Of a stretch of 64,000 nucleotides of DNA, positions 56,301 through 64,000 are shown in pieces. The stretch covers positions 109,001,442-109,065,441 of the forward strand of contig OZ021722.1 of assembly GCA_963978545.1 (NCBI GenBank), given 5' to 3'. The position numbers and the translations under genes are program-made. Below the pieces are notes generated by a model. That model was not told the DNA's origin and made no database searches. It worked only from the letters and a program-made list of their open reading frames with translations. The DNA is from Linyphia triangularis (lineage: Eukaryota > Arthropoda > Arachnida > Araneae > Linyphiidae). The stretch's first letter is position 1; each line of letters begins with the position of its first letter.

Positions 56301-57185
56301 ATATGTATAAATGTTGAGAATTGTTTTTATCAATTCCTGAATAAGATACGTCACTCTTTTAATTTGCATATCTTCATATTACACGACGCGCATTGCCAAG
56401 TTTTGTTTAGAAAGTTCTGTTTTTCTATTATTTTGAATTTGGGTTGTATATAGAGAGATTAGTTTTTGCTATACTTACTAATGTTAAACCTAAAAGGGGA
56501 TGAACAAAAGCATTATATTTCATAACTTAGCATTTTTGTTAAGACCCGGTAGCACAGCGGTAATAGCCAGTATTGGAAACAGTTCTTCTGGGAAAATTGG
56601 CCAGTTCTTACCGAATCTCGAGCATTATTTCAAAATGAACGATTTTTTAGAATAAACATGTTAAAACCATCACAAAACATATTTCTTTCCCTTCGGTTCT
56701 TTGTTGCAACTCTATATATTTCAATTTTTAAACTCTGCATCAACATTTCAAAACTTCCAGTATATTTTGCCCAGTACTGGGCGAGATTGGCCAAGATCTG
56801 TAGCAACGGCCAGTCTACAACTGTTCACATCGGGATTGGCCAGTGTGCAGTCAATATTGGCCAGCTTATTTGTGCTACTGGAGATATTCGCGTGCAACAG
56901 AAACCAATTTGATACAAATTTGGTTTAAAAATTATTACAAAGAAATTAAAATGAAAAACTTTACTTTTATGTATTCCACATTGAAATTTCTAACAATGAA
57001 ATAATTGGTTTAAGTAAAAGACAATTTTTCATATGGTCTCTACTAATACGACACCTTAATTTTAACTTTCAAACTGGCTCGTGGAATTATGGGTAATATT
57101 TTTACTTACAACCAAACGATTTTAATTTATTTAACGTAAAAAAAAAAATTATTGCCAAAGCAATGACAAACAATTAACCCATAAA
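56301..57185. other. Intergenic, nothing recognised
   Basis: Two overlapping + strand frames (56658-56928) overlap in different phases and have no family resemblance. The stretch repeats TTGGCCAG / CTTCCAG words several times (56600-56870), but no clean tandem unit can be drawn. Confidence 0.35.
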
Positions 57186-58978
57186 ATTAAGGATGTGAGA
57201 CAACGCAGAATTTTCAATTACTCTATAATATTGATTTTTGCATTAAAATTGATGGTGTTATTTACAGTTTTCATATTTTCACTCATTTAGATAAAAAAAA
57301 AAGGCTAGTTTGGCGATATTTTTGGCAATAATTTTTACGTGGTTTTTTTTAATAAAAAATCGGGGATTGGTGATGGATGAGGGGTGATGCTCAAGGGTAT
57401 AGAGCTCTGTGTTAAAGACACTAGTTTTTCAACTTTTTACCCTTTTATCACATTTCTACGGGAATTTCGAAAGTGGGGACGATTAGAATACTTTAAGAGA
57501 CATTAGCATAGAGATTTTAATCAAGATCGTTGGAACCATTTTTTAGCAATTGCAAAAACAAGATTTTTTCATGATTTCAACCTTATACGCAGGCGAGATT
57601 TTGACGAAAACTTTAATGGTAGGTCACACGGCCACCACAAACCCACACACCAAATTTGAACATCTTTGGTCAATTTGTTTAGGAGTTATGTTGACTACAT
57701 ACGCACAGACATATCCAGACACACAGACAGTTTCTAGACCACTTTTTTGAAATCAGGGTGTTCCAAAACGTAGAGAAATGCAAAAGAAAATAATAATAAT
57801 CGATATTTTTTGACCGAATGCTATACTTTCATTTACCCTATGTAAACACATGGTTAATTGAAAGTAAAAAATCCTGTTTTTTCTTTCCCCACTTCAAAAT
57901 CTTCTTAAGTATTTTTACTTCTTTTTGTCAGAAGGCGTGAAGTGTCTATCCAATGAACGGGCGTCGAAGATCTTTTAAGCGGTCTTAATTGCATTAAAAC
58001 CCATCGATTGAATTGCGGCCGTCAAACTCCTCAAAAAGCCGGACTAATCGCTTTTCTGTCGCTTGTTAGCAGTAAATCATCATTCCTTCACTTACTTCAT
58101 GGAAATAATACCTTGACACATACATCTAAAGTAAGCTGACTATTTCATTCAATATTTACTTCTTTTTTTTTTAATATTTAAAGGTTTTTTTTTACTGTCA
58201 ACTACCCATAGCGTAATGAAAGTATAGTATTCAGGGTTTTTTTTTGTTTGTTTTTTCGTTGTTGTTTTTGCGTTTCTCCACGTTTTGGAGCATCGTGATT
58301 TCAAAAAAAATTGTCTAGAAAAAATATATGTTTGTTTGTGGTCAGCATAACTCACGAACAATTTAACCTAGGATGTTCAAATTTGGTGTGTGGGTTAGTG
58401 GTGCCCTGACCATGAGTCTTACTATTAAGGTTTTAGACAAAATCGCGCATGCGCGTAAGGTAGCTGCCATTGAAAAAATCTTGCTTTTCAATGGTTGCTA
58501 AAAAACGGCTCTAACGATTCGGATGATAATCGCTAATGTAATGCCTCTTAAGGTGTTTTAAACATCCCCACTTCCAAAATTACCGTGAAAATGCTTTAAT
58601 GGCGTAAAAAGTTAAAAAACGAATGCCTTTAACTCTTTCCTTAAGCATACCTCATCAATGACCGTTTTTTCTTCTCTCCTTAGTTTCACTTATAAGAGAG
58701 GATAATATAAGTATTATAGAAAAGTATATTGCCAAAATTATCAATTTGGCGAAAGTTCTTTTTTTTTTTTTTATTCTTTTTTTTTTTTTATTCTTTTTTT
58801 TTTTTATTCTTTTTTTTTTTTAATGACCCATACAAGAATTTTCGCCAAAAATATCGTCAAACTGACTTTTTTTCTAAATGAATAATGAAAAAATAAAAAA
58901 AATGTAAATGACACAAACTGACATCAGTTTGATAGTATAAATGAAAGTTGTGAGGTGTTCAACATCCTTAGTTTTTTT
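57186..58978. mobile_element. Large foldback element FB-C (about 1.8 kb)
   Basis: The left arm (AGGATGTGAGACAACGCAG, AGTTTGGCGATATTTTTGGC, CCACACACCAAATTTGAACAT, CCAAAACGTAGAGAAATGCA, CTATACTTTCATTTACCCTA) is matched in reverse by the right arm. Right-arm matches are TGAAAGTATAGTATTCAGGG, TTTCTCCACGTTTTGGAGCA, ATGTTCAAATTTGGTGTGTG, GCCAAAAATATCGTCAAACT and GTTCAACATCCT. Arms are 650-750 bp and diverged, with a spacer of about 370 bp. A single arm recurs at 34880-35160. The - strand frame 58149-58361 is incidental. Confidence 0.7.
58757..58822. repeat. T-rich minisatellite
   Basis: Four units of T12-14 plus ATTCT in the right arm of the foldback element. Confidence 0.9.
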
Positions 58979-60491
58979 TTTATTTTTAGATTCCGATGAT
59001 TTTTCTTCAAATTGAATTTGTTGCTTTTACTGTAATTGGATTTTTTTACAATAGAAATTTTTATTAACTGAATTTAGTAATTCTCACTGAAATTTAGGTT
59101 GGATTATTAAAATCGTAGTTTTTCTTCCAATTGAATAAATCCAAAAATGTCAATTGGTCGCTTAAAAGTTTTTGTTTCTGACATTGCACAAAATAAAAAT
59201 AATACTAACCATAAAAACAAAGTTTTTGATATAAATCCTTTATATGCATTGCCAATTTTTATATTCATTAACAAAGCACTGTTTCTGTTGCCAGCGTGTG
59301 CTTGTATTTAATATTTAAAATTTGATGCTAACACCATTCCTATAAGCAAAATATGCGGATAACTACTTTTCGAAATTTATTCATTAAAAACGAATTGAAA
59401 TTTATGCACTCACATCCAAATATCTTTTATTTATTCGGATTAAAACACTTTTATTATTTATTTATTAATTTATTTTGGCAAAAGGAAAGAGTTTCTTCAA
59501 TAAGCGGTTAAATAATATTTCTGCGCAATTGGATGACGACAAGTTGGTTGATAAGTATTCCGTAAAAGCCACCTTTTAGTGACAGTGGCAGCCCCCAAAA
59601 TGTGATAGCATGCATTGTCATCGACCTCCGAATATCTCTGCCAAGTTTCATCTCGATTGGATGACGGCAAGGGCGTTAATTAGGCCTCCGCAGATTTGTC
59701 CGCTATCGACAAACATACATATACACACAAAATCGAAGCTAATATAAAGGATTTAAAAAACATATCTTCTTTTTATCAATCGCAATGTAATTCAATCAAT
59801 CAATTTTATCAATACACATGTAATTCAATTTCTCTTGAAAGCAATATTTTGATTTGATATATTTTGTTATATATATTTTTTGATTGATTTATCGATTTTA
59901 TATATTTATATTTTTTATATATTTTGACCACTGCAAACTAGATTAAAACTTTGTTTATCGACATCTTGAAAAAGAAGTCAAGATAAAAATCGAATACAAA
60001 CATTGTGGAGGAATGTTTCTTGGCATCACAAATACTTCTTTGTTCTTTGCAGCATATATAACATTTCCTTTTCTGTGGATAAAGAAGATATTTTCTTTAT
60101 CTAGAACATTTTTTATCACGTTGAAACGATTTTTCACGGTATTATGTTGTGTTATAAAACTCTTTTAAAAAGCGAAATTTCGTTTATTAAGATAGAAAGT
60201 TGAAGTGAAGGTCATAATAAGGATTATTCCCTATACTCGCTATGTTACAATCTTCTAACATAGTGCATTTAGAAACTACTTCTGAAAGAAAGAATGACTT
60301 CCACTTAATTGAACATTGCTGCTGGGCAAATACTTTTTTGTTGAAAAACGTTACAAAATCTTATTAGGAGGACACGATACCAAAAATGACAAGAAAGAAA
60401 AAAAGGAAAAAAAACAAAAACAAAAAACACTTTATTATCAATATTTTTATCCTCAAAATTTATCTTTTAAGTAAGATTATGTGTTATTAAA
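58979..60491. other. AT-rich intergenic DNA with a foldback fragment
   Basis: 60217-60288 matches the terminus of foldback family FB-B (GGATTATTCCCTATACTCGC, TAGTGCATTTAGAAACTACT). A phrase at 59600-59760 (CCAAGTTTCATCTCGATTGG ... GACAAACATACATATACACA) is typical of repetitive-element ends but could not be classified. No gene was seen. Confidence 0.45.
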
Positions 60492-61133
60492 TCTATATAT
60501 TTAATAGGCAATACGTTTTTTGGGGTTAGTCCGTCCGCCTAAACTGCTCAACCAATTTCAATGATCAAGGTGTCATTTTAAAGGAAATAAGCTGTAGATT
60601 TGCCAAAACATCCCAAAATAATTTATTAACATTTTATTAATTAGTTAAATTTCAATATTTTCCATCATTAAGCTACTACAAAGCCTCAATGATTTTGAAT
60701 ATATGAATGGCAACATCCTTACGTATGTAAACAACAAACCCGTTGCTAATTTTAAAGCTTTTTTTTAAACTCTTCGTTTCAAAGTTGATTTTTTCTGTTT
60801 TTCTGAAGCATTTTTGTATTACAGTAATTATTATTTTGAAGTATTTCTATCCAGAAAATACCTCGCGTTGGACGTCGTTCTCTAACGGGGCGACGTGAAC
60901 GAAACAATCACTCTCGGCGTAATACGTATGTTGGCGGATAGTATATTTAACTTTCTATTATGAAACTTGCAATTTGGGTGTTTTCTCTATTAGGCCTTAC
61001 ATTAAATTTACAAAAATTTGGTTAAATTTTTTATGGCTGGCAAACCTATTCGAGCGCAGCAAGATGTTTTAACCACGCAGCGAGGCGTTTGGGGGTTGGC
61101 GAGCGTTAGCGAGCAGGGGGTGAAGCCCCCTAG
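60492..61133 (+). mobile_element. Complete non-autonomous Helitron (642 bp)
   Basis: Starts TCTATATATTTAATAGG directly after A (60491). Ends with the hairpin GGGGGTGAAGCCCCC at 61116-61130, running into CTAG (61130-61133) before T. The A/T insertion site, 5' TC, 3' hairpin and CTAG are the full set of Helitron hallmarks. There is a GC-rich 3' third (GCGAGGCGTTTGGGGG, GCGAGCGTTAGCGAG) and no coding. Confidence 0.88.
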
Positions 61134-61170
61134 TATTGTTTAATGTTTACCCTTTTTTATATAGGTAAAA

Positions 61171-61216
<46 letters not shown>

Positions 61217-61672
61217 GAAAGCTTTCTGTAATACATAATTACATAAAAAAAATATTGTCTTTACAGAATTTTGATAGGTAAATTAGAATTATTTTTTTTT
61301 AAATCTCAAAGTTAAAATATTGAAATTTTTTGCTTTTTTTCATGCTCTATTCTTTGAGCTAAATGTTATATATTAAAACAGAATTTAAAAAATAAAATGC
61401 TGTGGTACAGTTTTGTGGTAAAAAACACGCACAAAATGTTTATAACTTTATAAATTAAATGCTCCAAAATTTTTAAAAGCCAGTTGTAAATGATTCTGGA
61501 TATATTTTGATTCGAATCTGCAACATCTCTGAAAAACATTTTAACTCGAAAAACTCACTTTAAGCTGACGTTTTAGTACACTACCCCCATTAGTTGTGTT
61601 TAAATAACAGATAATTTCGGTGAGTTCTATTCACCGGAGGAATAAGAAAAAACATAATTTTGTTGAGAAAAA

Positions 61673-61703
<31 letters not shown>

Positions 61704-62728
61704 GTGACAAAATTTCGGTACTGTACCCTCTTAAGTTGTTGCTAAACCAATAGCACTTCAATTATCAATACAAAAAAAGTTACAAAACTCAATTAAACCT
61801 AATCGTATAACTTTTAGGTTCCGTTGCATAATAGAGAAGTGTATTACTATTCAGTTGTCATTCCATTATAATTTTTCAATTGAAAAGTACATTGCAAAAA
61901 AATTTAATTATTGATGTAGGGGAGACCTGTGTACCTAGAGCCGTCTTTTTTCAATGCACAAAATAGGAGGCAATGACCCGGTTTAAAATGTGAAACTGAT
62001 ATGCATACATCAGTATAGTCAAGAGAGTACTGGCCATAGGGTTGTCCGGTGCTGGTGTAGGGTTGTCTATAAAAAAATGGACCTGTACGGTATGAAAGTT
62101 ATTATTATTATTATTATTTTCCAATATAAGTACTTGTTTTCCTTAACTTTAAAAAAAAAAAAAAAAGCCTAATGCGTTTAATTTCATATTTAGAAAATAG
62201 ATGCACTGAGATTTATATATTATAGTATTATGAGTTTTTAATTATTTTATAACTTTTAAGGTAAATTGTATATTATCATTTCGGATGTAATTTTCTAATA
62301 ACCTGGACATTCTTTATTTTGCAATTTAGATTTATTTTATTTAGTTTTTGCAACAAACAATAAATGGTTTATGAAAACCAAGTTCACTCAAAGAAGTTAT
62401 AAATAATCGAGACAAATTGATGTAATTAAACTAATCATTAAAACAGTTAAATTATTGAAACTAATGAAACTTTAAAAGTATTGAAAACTATGATAAAACT
62501 AATTATTGAAAATAATTATTAAATATAAATATTTAAATAATAAAATATACTGTTAATTACAATTAATTACTTTTTTGAATTATTTTATTATTAACTATAA
62601 CTACAAATATTTGATTACTGATTATATTGAAAATGCGGGCCGGCATAAATCTAAAATCACCGGGCCGATATTGCTTCCCAGTATGCCCCCGATTATAGCT
62701 ATTACTTCCCATCGGGATTAGTATAAAT
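61134..62728. other. AT-rich intergenic DNA, nothing recognised
   Basis: Poly(T) tracts of about 40 bp (61171-61211) and 25 bp (61679-61703). The words GTACCTAGAGCC at about 61930 recur in each unit of the tandem array that follows. No gene was identified. Confidence 0.4.
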
Positions 62729-63507
62729 ACTTAAAATAAAAAATTCTGTAAAATAGAAGAATTTTTTTTTTAAACTTCACAAATGGACCTAGGTATAAGA
62801 CCTCATTGTACCAAAGGCCTGATGTACCTAGAGCCATTCTCTCAAAGTTACTCCGTAATGAATAGAAAACAAACATACACAGATAAATTTTATAAAAGAA
62901 ACACTATTAGGTGATTTATCTGTCATTGGTTTATCATACTATAACTATAATAAATTGCAATGTATCGAATTGTTAGTGAATTACAAGTACTTAAAATAAA
63001 AAATTCTGTAAAATAGAAGAATTTTTTTTTAAACTTCACAAATGGACCTAGGTATAAGACCTCATTGTACCAAAGGCCTGATGTACCTAGAGCCATTCTC
63101 TCAAAGTTACTCCGTAATGAATAGAAAACAAACATACACAGATAAATTTTATAAAAGAAACACTATTAGGTGATTTATCTGTCATTGGTTTATCATACTA
63201 TAACTATAATAAATTGCAATGTATCGAATTGTTAGTGAATTACAAGTACTTAAAATAAAAAATTCTGTAAAATAGAAGAATTTTTTTTTAAACTTCACAA
63301 ATGGACCTAGGTATAAGACCTCATTGTACCAAAGGCCTGATGTACCTAGAGCCATTCTCTCAAAGTTACTCCGTAATGAATAGAAAACAAACATACACAG
63401 ATACATTTTATAAAAGAAACACTATTAGGTGATTTATCTGTCATTGGTTTGTCATACTATAACTATAATAAATTGCAATGTATCGAATTGTTAGTGAATT
63501 ACAAGTA
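62729..63507. repeat. Tandem triplication, 3 x about 260 bp
   Basis: Units start at 62729, 62989 and 63248 with ACTTAAAATAAAAAATTCTG and end GTTAGTGAATTACAAGT. Differences between units are very few (for example the T-run length and GATAAATT versus GATACATT), so amplification is recent. The repeated 70-codon - strand frame is a consequence of the repeat and has no known family. Confidence 0.93.
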
Positions 63508-64000
63508 TTTTCATAAATTATTTAACTTAATAATTTGAAAAACTGATCCCCAAAAGTTAGCCGCATGCATTGTCGCTTTGAAGTACCAACAAATTTTGGT
63601 TTTGGGAATTTGAACACAATATTTTTGTTCTCAATTTTATAAACAGCATCTTCATTATAGAGAAACTTATTTGAAAGTGCAATTTTTTCTTGTATTTAAC
63701 GCCATATTGTTCCTCTTTAACATCTGTTATTTCTTCCAGATAAAAATACTCAGTTTTCTTGCTTTGTGATCTAGTTTAAAAAAAATTCCCCTTTTCATTG
63801 CATCAATTATATCAGATACTGTAGAACTTGTACCATCAGTGAAATCAGAAAAATGTATTATGTCTGATAACTATTAGAAGTTGTTTCAATTTGAAACACA
63901 GATTGTTCACGATTTTAATCATTTTCTTTTAGCCATTCCAATCGCATGTTTCTTCAATTTCTTTCTTTTCTGGAGTGTCTTCCTAGTTTTCGGCCTTCAC
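63508..64000. other. AT-rich window edge, nothing recognised
   Basis: No open frame, repeat pairing or RNA signal was seen up to the end of the window. Confidence 0.35.

Noticed and set aside
62923..63406. A conserved 70-74 codon gene present in repeated copies
   Set aside because: The frame repeats only because the 260 bp unit is tandemly triplicated; there is no start context, family or codon bias.

Overview
This is an AT-rich, repeat-dense stretch of an animal nuclear genome. It has spliced genes with long introns, CXC and BED zinc-finger transposon proteins, and Jockey, Ty3/Gypsy, piggyBac, hAT, Helitron and foldback elements. The filamin, PET117 and C2H2 zinc-finger genes and the style of the Gag protein suggest an arthropod, most likely an arachnid (spider). 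That placement is inferred from pattern recognition, not from a search.

Host genes. The last two coding exons of a filamin gene lie on the + strand at 3228-3425 and 6010-6197; earlier exons must lie upstream of the window. A complete small PET117-type cytochrome oxidase assembly factor is at 13801-13995 (+), with a likely untranslated first exon and paired CRE sites upstream and AATAAA downstream. A 379-residue C2H2 zinc-finger protein with an acidic N-terminus is encoded in one exon at 30205-31344 (-), with a splice acceptor just before its ATG. I could not identify any other host gene. The 31.4-41.4 kb region is mostly featureless AT-rich DNA.

Mobile DNA. From 0.6 to 29 kb there are many short non-autonomous DNA transposons: piggyBac-, mariner-, Tigger-, Harbinger- and hAT-like elements, and several foldback families. 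A 2.8 kb palindrome at 8.67-11.44 kb carries two degenerate head-to-head copies of a transposon-type gene with a PIN-like core and a CXC tail. From 41.4 to 49.7 kb lie two independently inserted LTR retrotransposons on the - strand. Both encode only Gag, protease and the integrase C-terminal end, with reverse transcriptase and RNase H deleted at what looks like the same junction. Their LTRs contain textbook heat-shock-element arrays just upstream of the TATA box. From 49.7 to 53.7 kb a Jockey-type LINE was split by a piggyBac-like element, which was split by a hAT element, which itself holds a tRNA-derived SINE. From 53.8 to 64 kb come Helitron ends, a complete short Helitron, two large foldback elements and a three-copy 260 bp tandem repeat.

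The most unusual observations are the heat-shock-element LTRs on a polymerase-less LTR family, the palindromic PIN/CXC element, and a repeat family with a CAGGGTTCCCAC terminus whose copies are repeatedly flanked by 5 bp, not 8 bp, target duplications.
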